Shown piece by piece: positions 1 through 5,623 of a stretch of 5,997 bases of DNA. The stretch lies in NCBI GenBank assembly GCA_028292075.1, contig JAQGNA010000746.1, positions 1-5,997 on the forward strand. Reading direction: 5' to 3'. How positions within the stretch are numbered: position 1 is the stretch's first letter; every line of letters starts with the position of its first letter. The translations under genes and the position numbers were made by a program. This DNA is from Rhodoferax sp. GTDB lineage: Bacteria > Pseudomonadota > Gammaproteobacteria > Burkholderiales > Burkholderiaceae. The notes under the pieces were generated by a model that did not search any database, had not been told where the DNA came from, and saw only the letters and a program-made list of their open reading frames with translations.

Positions 1-297
1 AATGGGTCCACGCGGACCGGTGCCACCACAGGTGCCACCACAGGTGCCACGTCCAGCGGCTCGGGGGCGATGAATTCAAGCTACAACAACAACAGCAGCA
101 ACAGCAACGGCACCAGTTCGGCTGCGCCTGCCAAGGACGGCGGCGGACCTTTCGCCCGTGCCGAGGCCGCCACCAAGCGCGGCTTGCACAAGGCCGGCAA
201 TGCCATCAAGCGCGGCGCACACAAGGCCGGGGCCGCGGTGAACCGCGATGGCCAGGGCGGCAGCAGTGCCAGCTCGGGCGACAACACGGCGAAGTAA
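1..297 (+). CDS. 3' end of a low-complexity hypothetical protein with C-terminal basic 11-residue repeats (5' end outside window)
   Basis: The frame is open from the first base to a TAA at 295-297, so the true start is probably upstream; the ATG at 70 is an internal Met. The visible 98 residues have three parts. A Gly/Ala/Thr segment carries the 4-residue repeat GATT. An Asn/Ser run follows (YNNNSSNSNGTSS). The basic C-terminal part has two 11-residue repeats, KRGLHKAGNAI and KRGAHKAGAAV, then NRDG and a Ser/Gly tail ending GDNTAK. The 11-residue spacing and the KAG core resemble LEA-type or histone-H1-like amphipathic repeats, but this is pattern similarity only. No catalytic motif or membrane segment is visible. 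A terminator lies 60 bases downstream. The function is unknown. The coding call rests on the repeat structure being in frame and on the terminator placement; two overlapping minus-strand frames here look like shadows. Confidence 0.6.
   Translation, partial: NGSTRTGATTGATTGATSSGSGAMNSSYNNNSSNSNGTSSAAPAKDGGGPFARAEAATKRGLHKAGNAIKRGAHKAGAAVNRDGQGGSSASSGDNTAK
19..50 (+). repeat. 12-bp tandem repeat, about 2.7 copies
   Basis: GGTGCCACCACA occurs at 19-30 and 31-42 and is followed by a partial copy, GGTGCCAC, at 43-50. The unit is a multiple of three and encodes G-A-T-T in the frame of the partial gene at the window start, so copy-number change would alter length without shifting frame. More copies may lie upstream of the window. 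Confidence 0.85.
85..108 (+). repeat. AAC/AGC trinucleotide tract
   Basis: Eight consecutive codons are only AAC or AGC, giving NNNSSNSN. The tract is in frame with the surrounding low-complexity coding sequence. Such tracts can expand or contract by slippage; that is a general property and no variation can be seen in a single sequence. Confidence 0.8.
175..240 (+). repeat. Two 33-bp imperfect direct repeats encoding basic 11-residue units
   Basis: Units at 175-207 and 208-240 both begin AAGCGCGGC and share ACAAGGCCGG at the same offset. They encode KRGLHKAGNAI and KRGAHKAGAAV. A degenerate third start (NRDG) follows at 241. The protein repeat is clearer than the DNA repeat, consistent with an old internal duplication kept by selection on the protein. 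Confidence 0.8.
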
Positions 298-316
298 TTC
301 GACCAACGGCCGTCAC

Positions 317-350
317 GGCGCCGGGCGCGGCATCGCAAGCTGCCGGCGCC
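317..350. repeat. Inverted repeat (8-bp stem) after the first gene
   Basis: GGCGCCGG at 317-324 is the exact reverse complement of CCGGCGCC at 343-350, with an 18-base loop. It lies 20 bases past the stop codon and just before the terminator at 357-392. No T-run follows on either strand, so it may only stabilise the 3' end of the transcript, or be a chance match in GC-rich DNA. Confidence 0.4.
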
Positions 351-356
351 ACCGAG

Positions 357-392
357 GCCCGCCTCGCCCGTCATGGCGCTGGCGGGCTTTTT
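357..392 (+). terminator. Intrinsic terminator for the first gene
   Basis: GCCCGCC at 357-363 pairs with GGCGGGC at 381-387. An inner CGCC (365-368) pairs with GGCG (375-378), leaving a 6-base loop. Five T residues (388-392) follow the stem directly. This is the form expected of a rho-independent terminator on the plus strand, about 60 bases after the TAA at 297. It also separates that gene from the minus-strand GAF/receiver unit, whose last stop is at 486. Confidence 0.75.
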
Positions 393-485
393 GCTGGCTT
401 AGCGGCAGTTGGCGCCCCGGCGAGCTAGCCGTTTGCCCCAACCGCCGGCGGTGTTCCGGCTCAGCCTGGACAACGTGCAAAGGGC

Positions 486-875
486 TCAGCGCCGGCCCAT
501 CGCCGAGACGGACTCGAGCAGTTCCCTGACCTTGAACGGTTTGCGCAGCTTGACCAGCGGCCCGAACGCGCTCAGCTTCTGGTCAAGCGCGGCGTCGGTG
601 CCATGGCTCAGGGTGACCACCGGCACGTCGGCACGGCTGGCCAGCGTGCCGGTGCGCAACTGGGCCAACAAAGCCAGCGCCTCGCCACCGTCGTCGAGGT
701 CGAGCACGATGCCGCTGAAGGCCCGCGCAGCCAGCAAGGGCAGCGCCTTGGCCACGCTGGTGGCCTCCACGAATTCAAACAGGCCGAGTTCGCGCCCAAC
801 CACCACGACCGTGCGGCGCAGCACGAATTGGGGCTCGATCAGCAGCACCGCAGGCAGCCTCGCCACCGGCTTCAC
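486..875 (-). CDS. Single-domain response-regulator (CheY-like receiver) protein, atypical acidic pocket
   Basis: The protein is 129 residues, the length of a lone receiver domain with no output domain. Strand 1 is PAVLLIEP (residues 8-15). The presumed phosphoacceptor is Asp59 in GIVLDLDDGGEAL. A Thr/Ser switch lies in VVTLS (86-90), and the conserved Lys is Lys112 in RKPF. The usual Asp-Asp or Glu-Asp pair after strand 1 is Glu14-Pro15 here, so one Mg2+-coordinating acidic residue appears to be missing. By analogy with the family it would receive phosphate from a histidine kinase encoded elsewhere, or act by binding without phosphorylation. The start is GTG (873-875), overlapping the TGA of the upstream GAF gene by 4 bases, which indicates one transcript and coupled translation. 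The fold assignment is firm; the signalling role is inferred. Confidence 0.8.
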   Translation of the reverse strand: MKPVARLPAVLLIEPQFVLRRTVVVVGRELGLFEFVEATSVAKALPLLAARAFSGIVLDLDDGGEALALLAQLRTGTLASRADVPVVTLSHGTDAALDQKLSAFGPLVKLRKPFKVRELLESVSAMGRR

Positions 876-1381
876 GCAGCGTCTCCCAGGTCCGGATCGT
901 TGCCAGCAAGGGCGTCTTCAACCAGCGTCCGCAGGGCTTCGAGTACGGCCATTTCGACCGGGCCCAGCTTACGCGGGTGACGGTCGAGCACGCAGAGCGT
1001 GCCAACGCGCTGTCCGCCAGGGGCGCTGAGCGGCGCTCCCGCGTAGAAGCGCACCCGTGGGCCGTCGGTCACCAACGGGTTGTCGATGAAGCGCGGGTCC
1101 AGCAGGGTGTCCTCGACGACAAGAGTCTCGGCCTGCAGGATCGCATGGCTGCAGAACGCGATGTCGCGCGAGGTTTCGGCCGGCGCCATGCCGATGCGCG
1201 ACTTGAACCACTGCCGGTGCCCGTCGACCAGGCTGACCAGCGCCATCGGCATGTCGAGCTGCTCGGCGGCAAAACGCACGACACGGTCGAAACGCTCCTC
1301 CGGCGGGGTGTCAAGGATCATCAGCGCCCGCAGGGCTTGCAGGCGGCTGGCTTCGTCGGAGGGGGGCGGCGCAGGCTTCAT
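872..1381 (-). CDS. Stand-alone GAF-domain sensor protein
   Basis: From the ATG at 1381 the product is 169 residues and is almost entirely one GAF domain (about 23-160). Hallmarks of the GAF type common in front of bacterial kinases and diguanylate cyclases are present: ILDTPPEERFDRV (22-34), SLVDGHRQWFKSRIG (50-64), DIAFCSHAIL (73-82), DPRFIDNPLV (95-104), RFYAGAPL (111-118) and GTLCVLDR (127-134). No kinase, GGDEF or DNA-binding domain follows, so it presumably senses a ligand or redox state and passes the signal to a partner, most simply the receiver protein encoded by the overlapping next gene. No signal peptide is seen; it is probably cytoplasmic. The frame stays open upstream to an ATG at 1516, but the extra 45 residues show no conserved features, so the start at the family N-terminus was chosen. 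No strong ribosome binding site marks either start. Confidence 0.85.
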   Translation of the reverse strand: MKPAPPPSDEASRLQALRALMILDTPPEERFDRVVRFAAEQLDMPMALVSLVDGHRQWFKSRIGMAPAETSRDIAFCSHAILQAETLVVEDTLLDPRFIDNPLVTDGPRVRFYAGAPLSAPGGQRVGTLCVLDRHPRKLGPVEMAVLEALRTLVEDALAGNDPDLGDAA

Positions 1382-1531
1382 GGCTTGCAAGATTAGCAGA
1401 GCCGCGGCCGCACTCGGCAGCAAGCCCATGCCGCGCGGTCGCCTTGTCAGTGACGCGTCCATAGCGGATTCACCGCCCATGCAACGCCCAATACCTTCGG
1501 CTTGAACCTCGGCCACCGCTGAAATGCCCGG

Positions 1532-1546
1532 CTATGGCGCCCATAG
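1532..1546. promoter_or_regulatory. 15-bp dyad in the divergent intergenic region
   Basis: CTATGG (1532-1537) and CCATAG (1541-1546) are perfect inverted arms around CGC. Short CCGG tetramers flank it (1528-1531 and 1550-1553). It sits between the divergent GAF and ankyrin genes, where an operator could act on either, but no known regulator motif is recognised. It could also be chance. Confidence 0.25.
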
Positions 1547-1579
1547 AAACCGGCCTGCTTCAATGGGGCCGGCGAAATC

Positions 1580-1585
1580 TAGAAT
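1580..1585 (+). promoter_or_regulatory. Possible -10 element for the ankyrin gene
   Basis: TAGAAT matches the sigma-70 -10 consensus at five of six positions and lies in a local AT-richer pocket about 50 bases before the ATG at 1635. No good -35 hexamer is found 16-18 bases upstream (only GCTTCA/CTTCAA). The call is therefore tentative. The rest of 1382-1634 shows no gene. Confidence 0.3.
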
Positions 1586-1634
1586 TTGGCCTGTCGCCCT
1601 CGTCCAACGGGCCCATGCCACAGAAAGCTACCCC

Positions 1635-2165
1635 ATGTCCACGCCAGACCCCGGTCCACTCGACGATGCCACGCTCGCCTTTGCCGAGAAGATGTTCGGC
1701 GCCGCACGCGCCGGCGAAACGGCTGAACTGGCGCACTGGCTCGATCACGGCCTACCGCCCGGTATGCGCAATGCCAGGGGCGACAGCCTGCTGATGCTGG
1801 CCAGCTACCACGGCCATGCCGAAGCGACGGCCCTGCTGCTGCGCCACGGCGCCGATGCCGACCAGGACAACGGGCGCGGCCAGACGCCGCTGGCCGGTGC
1901 GGCGTTCAAGGGCGATCTGGCCATGGCCACCTTGCTGGTCGACGGAGGCGCCACGGTGGACCGGGCCACCGCGGACGGCCGGACCGCGCTGATGTTCGCC
2001 GCCATGTTCAATCGCGTGGAAATCATGCGCCTGCTCATCGCTCGCGGTGCCGACCCGCATGCGCGCGACCTGCAGGGCACGACGGCACTGTCCTGCGCCA
2101 TGGCCATGGGTGCGCAGGATGCCGTCCGCTGCCTGCAAGAGATCGACCAGGCCCCGAAGGCCTGA
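1635..2165 (+). CDS. Ankyrin-repeat protein
   Basis: From the ATG at 1635 the product is 176 residues made of about four to five ankyrin repeats. A degenerate first repeat lies at about 13-44. Clear repeats follow at about 47-79 (GDSLLMLASYHGHAEATALL, then HGADAD), 80-112 (GQTPLAGAAFKGDLAMATLL) and 113-145 (GRTALMFAAMFNRVEIMRLL, then RGADPHARD). A C-terminal capping repeat contains TTALSCAMAMGAQDAVRCL. Ankyrin repeats bind other proteins and no catalytic motif is present. No signal peptide is visible from this start, so a cytoplasmic location is likely. The frame continues upstream to an ATG at 1524, but those 37 residues are unlike a repeat or signal sequence, and AGAAAG at 1622-1627 is a weak ribosome binding site for 1635. 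Small proteins of this type are common in Burkholderiales; the partner cannot be inferred from these neighbours. Confidence 0.88.
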   Translation: MSTPDPGPLDDATLAFAEKMFGAARAGETAELAHWLDHGLPPGMRNARGDSLLMLASYHGHAEATALLLRHGADADQDNGRGQTPLAGAAFKGDLAMATLLVDGGATVDRATADGRTALMFAAMFNRVEIMRLLIARGADPHARDLQGTTALSCAMAMGAQDAVRCLQEIDQAPKA

Positions 2166-2200
2166 CCGGCAACCAAATAGCCGCGCCTGGACGGGGGGGC

Positions 2201-2434
2201 TCAGGCCCCGGGCTGGGCGGTGAATCCGAGGGCCTCCCACCCCGAGGTGGTGATGCCGGTCACGACCGCATCGGGCTGAGAAAAGCCGCCGGAGCGCTTC
2301 TTCAGCGGCAACGGAATGTCGGCCACGACGTAACCCGCATCCCGGTAAGAAATGGTCAACTGAAAAGCTGGGCCTGGCGGCACGTGCCGCGGAAGGTGCC
2401 CTGCGGCGAGCACGCGCAAGAATGACAAGTCCAT
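2201..2434 (-). CDS. Small hypothetical protein (77 residues), possibly a gene remnant
   Basis: The frame runs from ATG at 2434 to TGA at 2203-2201, bounded upstream by an in-frame TAG at 2446-2444. The C-terminal two thirds look protein-like, with segments such as FQLTISYRDAGYVVADIPLP and VVTGITTSGWEALGF, and third positions there are mostly G or C, as in the neighbouring genes. The first 20 residues look less convincing and no ribosome binding site precedes the ATG. No family is recognised and no membrane segment or signal peptide is evident. It is convergent with the ankyrin gene and divergent from the cyoB-like gene. It could be a real small gene, the tail of a decayed larger one, or a chance ORF. 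Confidence 0.35.
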   Translation of the reverse strand: MDLSFLRVLAAGHLPRHVPPGPAFQLTISYRDAGYVVADIPLPLKKRSGGFSQPDAVVTGITTSGWEALGFTAQPGA

Positions 2435-2682
2435 TGACCGATTCTATGCAGGGCGGATGGGCCAGAGTTGTTTTAGGGCATCAAATGCGGGCTTCTCCGG
2501 ACATGCAAGCCTCACGTCAGGCGTCGGCCCGAAGGCAACCGCCCGCATGGCCGCCAACGCCCTGCCTGAACCGCGCCGTCGTGCGGACTCCCGGCATGGC
2601 CACGGATGACCACGGATAACGCATGGGCACGCGAATTGCCGCCGCAGACGAGGCCCTCCTCCCTGCTGACCCAACGCCCGCC
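2435..2682 (+). other. Leader region upstream of the cyoB-like gene
   Basis: No cyoA or other gene is found here. The segment at about 2434-2490 is poorer in GC than its surroundings and probably holds the promoter. TTGACC at 2434-2439 resembles a -35 hexamer, but no good -10 stands 16-18 bases after it. ATCAA at 2480-2484 is a half-site of the FNR/Anr motif, but the matching left half is only TTTTA. No hairpin followed by a T-run was seen. An in-frame ATG at 2623 allows a 20-residue longer cyoB product. Confidence 0.4.
2601..2620 (+). repeat. Two 10-bp near-identical direct repeats before the upstream cyoB start
   Basis: CACGGATGAC and CACGGATAAC stand head to tail and differ at one base. 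They end two bases before the ATG at 2623. The second copy supplies the only weak purine stretch (GGATAA) that could serve as a ribosome binding site for that start. Confidence 0.55.
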
Positions 2683-4686
2683 ATGCGCGACAACATCGAC
2701 CTTCACCGACTGCTGCTCGGCCGCCTTGGCTGGGAAGCGATTCCGTTTCACGAACCGATCCTGCTCTACACCTTCATCATGGTGGGCATCATGGGCACGG
2801 CCGTGCTGGCGGCACTGACGTACTTCAAGGTCTGGGGCCACCTTTGGCGCGAATGGTTCACCAGCATCGACCACAAGCGCATCGGCATCATGTACATGGT
2901 GCTGGGGCTGGTCATGCTGCTGCGGGGTTTTTCCGACGCCGTCATGCTGCGGTTGCAGCAGGCCGTTGCGTTCAATGGCTCCGAGGGCTACCTGCCGCCA
3001 CACCACTACGACCAGATCTTCACGGCGCACGGCGTGATCATGATCTTCTTCGTCTCGATGCCGCTGGTCACGGGGCTCATGAACTACGTGGTGCCGCTGC
3101 AGATCGGCGCCCGCGACGTGGCCTTTCCGTTCCTCAACAACGTCAGCTTCTGGATGACCGCCGGCGGCGCGGGGCTGGTGATGGCGTCGCTGTTCGTGGG
3201 CGAGTTTGCCCGCACCGGCTGGCTCGCCTACCCGCCGCTGTCCAACATCGCCTACAGCCCGGACGTGGGGGTCGACTACTACATCTGGTCGCTGCAGATC
3301 GCGGGGGTGGGCACGCTGCTGTCGGGCATCAACCTGATCGCCACCATCGTGAAGATGCGGGCACCCGGCATGAACCTCATGAAGATGCCGATCTTCACCT
3401 GGACATCCCTCTGCACCAACGTGTTGATCGTTGCCGCGTTCCCGGTGCTCACCGGCGTGCTCGGCCTGCTGGCGCTGGACCGCTATGTCGGCACCAATTT
3501 TTTCACCAATGACTTCGGCGGCAACGCCATGATGTATGTGAACCTCATCTGGATCTGGGGCCACCCGGAGGTGTACATCCTGATCCTGCCGGCCTTCGGC
3601 ATCTTCTCCGAAGTGGTGTCCACCTTCTCGGGCAAGCGGCTCTTCGGCTATGCCTCGATGGTCTATGCCACCGTGGTGATCACCATCCTGTCGTACCTGG
3701 TGTGGCTGCACCACTTCTTCACCATGGGCTCGGGTGCCAGCGTGAACTCGTTCTTCGGCATCACCACGATGATCATCTCGATTCCCACCGGCGCGAAGAT
3801 CTTCAACTGGCTGTTCACCATGTTCCGCGGCCGCATCCGCTTCGAGGTGCCCATGCTCTGGACCATCGGCTTCATGGTGACCTTCGTCATCGGCGGCATG
3901 ACCGGCGTGCTGCTGGCCGTGCCGCCCGCCGACTTCGTGCTGCACAACAGCCTGTTTCTGGTCTCGCACTTCCACAACGTGATCATCGGCGGCGTGCTGT
4001 TCGGTCTGTTCGCCGGCATCAACTACTGGTTCCCCAAGGCCTTCGGCTACCGGCTCGATCCGTTCTGGGGCAAGGTGTCGTTCTGGTTCTGGCTCGTCGG
4101 CTTCTACTTCGCGATCATGCCGGGCTATGTGCTGGGTCTGATGGGCGTGACCCGGCGCACCAGCCGCTTCAGCGACCCATCGCTGCAGATCTGGTTCCAG
4201 ATTTCGGCCTTCGGCACGGCGCTCATCGCCATCGGCATCGGCGCGTTCCTGGTTCAGCTGTACATCAGCTTCCGCCGCCGCAAGGCGCTGCGCGACACCA
4301 CCGGCGACCCCTGGAACGGCCGCACGCTGGAATGGTCGACCTCGTCACCTCCGCCGCCCTACCACTTCGCCTTTACGCCCCGGGTTTACGACGCCGACAC
4401 CTGGCACCACATGAAGCAAAGCGGCTACAAGCGGCCGGAACAGGGGTTCGGCCGCATCCACATGCCGCGCAACACCGGGGCTGGCGTGGTGCTGGCCGGC
4501 CTGAGCACCCTGTGCGGCTTTGCGCTGGTGTGGCACATGTGGCCCCTGGTGGTGCTGAGCTTCGTCGCAACCATCGCCGTGGCCGTGGTGCACAGCTTCA
4601 ACTACGACCGTGACTTCTACCTCGGCCCGGCGGATGTCGCGCGCACCGAAGAAGCCCGCTCGCGGCTCGAGGCCGGCCCGGCCTGA
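2683..4686 (+). CDS. cyoB: Cytochrome bo3-type ubiquinol oxidase subunit I (CyoB), without adjacent cyoA/C/D
   Basis: Subunit I of a haem-copper quinol oxidase: it oxidises ubiquinol, reduces O2 to water and pumps protons in the inner membrane. From the ATG at 2683 it has 667 residues (E. coli CyoB, 663) and aligns along its length, offset by +10. Visible residues include low-spin haem ligands His116 and His431, high-spin haem His429, CuB ligands His294, His343 and His344, and Tyr298 of the His-Tyr crosslink motif GHPEVY. Glu296 and Asp145 mark the D-channel, Lys372 the K-channel, and Arg81, Asp85, His108 and Gln111 the quinone site, separating it from cytochrome c oxidases. Hydrophobic segments fit the 15 helices of CyoB. 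An in-frame ATG at 2623 adds 20 non-conserved residues; 2683 was preferred because it begins MRDNIDL, close to the usual N-terminus, though neither has a strong ribosome binding site. No cyoA precedes it and no cyoC or cyoD follows, so other subunits must come from elsewhere. Confidence 0.95.
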   Translation: MRDNIDLHRLLLGRLGWEAIPFHEPILLYTFIMVGIMGTAVLAALTYFKVWGHLWREWFTSIDHKRIGIMYMVLGLVMLLRGFSDAVMLRLQQAVAFNGSEGYLPPHHYDQIFTAHGVIMIFFVSMPLVTGLMNYVVPLQIGARDVAFPFLNNVSFWMTAGGAGLVMASLFVGEFARTGWLAYPPLSNIAYSPDVGVDYYIWSLQIAGVGTLLSGINLIATIVKMRAPGMNLMKMPIFTWTSLCTNVLIVAAFPVLTGVLGLLALDRYVGTNFFTNDFGGNAMMYVNLIWIWGHPEVYILILPAFGIFSEVVSTFSGKRLFGYASMVYATVVITILSYLVWLHHFFTMGSGASVNSFFGITTMIISIPTGAKIFNWLFTMFRGRIRFEVPMLWTIGFMVTFVIGGMTGVLLAVPPADFVLHNSLFLVSHFHNVIIGGVLFGLFAGINYWFPKAFGYRLDPFWGKVSFWFWLVGFYFAIMPGYVLGLMGVTRRTSRFSDPSLQIWFQISAFGTALIAIGIGAFLVQLYISFRRRKALRDTTGDPWNGRTLEWSTSSPPPPYHFAFTPRVYDADTWHHMKQSGYKRPEQGFGRIHMPRNTGAGVVLAGLSTLCGFALVWHMWPLVVLSFVATIAVAVVHSFNYDRDFYLGPADVARTEEARSRLEAGPA

Positions 4687-4756
4687 AGGACTGCGGGGTC
4701 TCACCGCGGCCCCATGCACACCGTCGAACACCATCGAACATGGATCCAAACCCAAA

Positions 4757-4777
4757 CACGGCCGCGTGAATTTTTTT
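4757..4777 (+). terminator. Weak terminator-like hairpin with T7 run between cyoB and sdhB
   Basis: CACG (4757-4760) pairs with CGTG (4765-4768) around a GCCG loop, then AA and seven T residues (4771-4777). The T-run is striking in such GC-rich DNA, but a 4-bp stem is short for an efficient terminator. It may cause partial termination between the two genes, or be incidental. Confidence 0.3.
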
Positions 4778-4790
4778 CTGCAAATCCTGC

Positions 4791-4809
4791 CGGCGGTCAT
4801 CGGCCGCCG
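4791..4809 (+). repeat. 6-bp stem-loop in the sdhB leader
   Basis: CGGCGG (4791-4796) pairs with CCGCCG (4804-4809) around a 7-base loop, 33 bases before the sdhB ATG. With the T-run just upstream it could form part of a leader structure, but GC-rich DNA gives such stems often by chance. Confidence 0.25.
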
Positions 4810-4842
4810 ACATCCCGACCAACCCCGCCGACCGGAACCACC

Positions 4843-5556
4843 ATGAGCCAAACGACCGAACGCACCTTCAAGATCTACCGCTACGACCCCGATGCCGATG
4901 CCAGGCCCTACATGCAGACCATCACCGTCGACCTGCCCCCCAGCGACCGCATGCTGCTTGACGCGCTCAACCGCCTGAAGGCGATCGACCCCACGCTGTC
5001 GTACCGGCGCTCCTGCCGCGAAGGCGTGTGCGGCTCCGACGCCATGAACGTCAACAGCAAGAACCGGCTGGCCTGCCTCACCAACGTCGCGCAGCTGCAG
5101 GACCCGATCGTCATCAAGCCACTGCCCGGCCTGCCGGTGGTGCGCGACCTCATCGTCGACATGACGCAGTTCTTCAAGCAATACCATTCGATCCGGCCCT
5201 ATCTGATCAACGACAACCAGCCTCCTGAAAAGGAGCGGCTGCAGAGCACCGAAGAGCGCGAGGAGCTGAACGGCCTGTACGAATGCATCCTGTGCGCCTG
5301 CTGCTCCACCAGCTGCCCGAGCTTCTGGTGGAACCCCTACAAGTTCGTCGGCCCGGCGGGCCTGCTGCAGGCATACCGGTTCATCGCGGACAGCCGCGAC
5401 CAGGCCACCGGCGACCGACTCGACGATCTGGAAGACCCCTACCGGCTGTTCCGTTGCCGCACCATCATGAACTGCGTGGACGTGTGCCCGAAAGGGCTGA
5501 ACCCGGCCCGCGCCATCTCGCACATCCGCGACATGTTGGTGATGCGTTCGATCTAG
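4843..5556 (+). CDS. sdhB: Succinate dehydrogenase iron-sulfur subunit (SdhB), stand-alone copy
   Basis: SdhB carries electrons from the FAD of SdhA through three iron-sulfur clusters to ubiquinone, on the cytoplasmic face of the inner membrane. The product is 237 residues (E. coli SdhB, 238) and aligns end to end, offset by -1. The [2Fe-2S] ligands are Cys58, Cys63, Asp66 and Cys78; Asp in the third place is also found in E. coli. The [4Fe-4S] ligands are Cys148, Cys151, Cys154 and Cys215. The [3Fe-4S] ligands are Cys158, Cys205 and Cys211. The quinone-site Trp163 is present (PSFWWNP), but residue 206 is Arg (codon CGC) where E. coli has His207. The frame is open to an ATG at 4714; 4843 was chosen because it matches the family N-terminus (TFKIYRYDPD). 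No sdhC, sdhD or sdhA is adjacent, so this may be an extra copy. It follows cyoB by 156 bases on the same strand and may share its transcript. Confidence 0.95.
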   Translation: MSQTTERTFKIYRYDPDADARPYMQTITVDLPPSDRMLLDALNRLKAIDPTLSYRRSCREGVCGSDAMNVNSKNRLACLTNVAQLQDPIVIKPLPGLPVVRDLIVDMTQFFKQYHSIRPYLINDNQPPEKERLQSTEEREELNGLYECILCACCSTSCPSFWWNPYKFVGPAGLLQAYRFIADSRDQATGDRLDDLEDPYRLFRCRTIMNCVDVCPKGLNPARAISHIRDMLVMRSI

Positions 5557-5579
5557 CGGTGCCGTGGGCTCGCGCGCTG

Positions 5580-5611
5580 GCAGCGGGGTCATCAGTCGAT
5601 GACCCCGCTGC
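5580..5611. terminator. 14-bp perfect hairpin between convergent genes
   Basis: Bases 5580-5593 (GCAGCGGGGTCATC) are the exact reverse complement of 5598-5611, leaving a 4-base loop, AGTC. It lies 24 bases past the sdhB stop and 12 bases past the stop of the opposing oxidoreductase gene, the usual place for a shared bidirectional terminator. Neither strand has a T-run after the stem, so it may act with Rho or protect 3' ends rather than terminate alone. Confidence 0.6.
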
Positions 5612-5623
5612 AAGAGCAGAAGC

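Noticed and set aside
441..452. Perfect 12-bp palindrome ACCGCCGGCGGT downstream of the receiver gene
   Set aside because: No T-run follows on either strand, and short GC-only palindromes are common by chance at this base composition.
409..1029. A 206-codon plus-strand frame opposite the receiver and GAF genes
   Set aside because: The minus-strand proteins in this stretch have clear domain motifs, while this frame is Ser/Arg/Pro-rich with no motif.
2196..2209. Hairpin GGGGC-TCAG-GCCCC after the ankyrin gene as a terminator
   Set aside because: The stem is only 5 bp and is followed by GGGCTGGG with no T-run; it also overlaps the stop of the small minus-strand ORF.
2471..2484. FNR/Anr-like box upstream of cyoB (TTTTA-GGGC-ATCAA)
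   Set aside because: Only the right half matches TTGAT-N4-ATCAA; the left half matches two of five bases, which is too weak to call even though oxygen control of cyo genes is known in E. coli.
2512..3975. A 487-codon open frame on the minus strand
   Set aside because: It lies antisense to the cyoB-like gene, is full of His, Asp, Glu and Gln runs typical of reversed GC-rich membrane-protein codons, and has no recognisable motif. It is a shadow ORF.
3702..4613. A 303-codon plus-strand frame inside cyoB
   Set aside because: It is a +2-type shadow frame rich in Arg and His within a well conserved gene; no sign of a real overlapping gene.
2623..5556. A new mobile element or defence island
   Set aside because: No transposase, integrase, toxin-antitoxin, inverted terminal repeats or target-site duplications were found; composition looks uniform with the flanking genes.
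4345..5613. A 422-codon open frame on the minus strand
   Set aside because: It runs antisense to the end of cyoB and all of sdhB, both of which are firmly identified; its His/Val/Ala-rich translation shows no family features.
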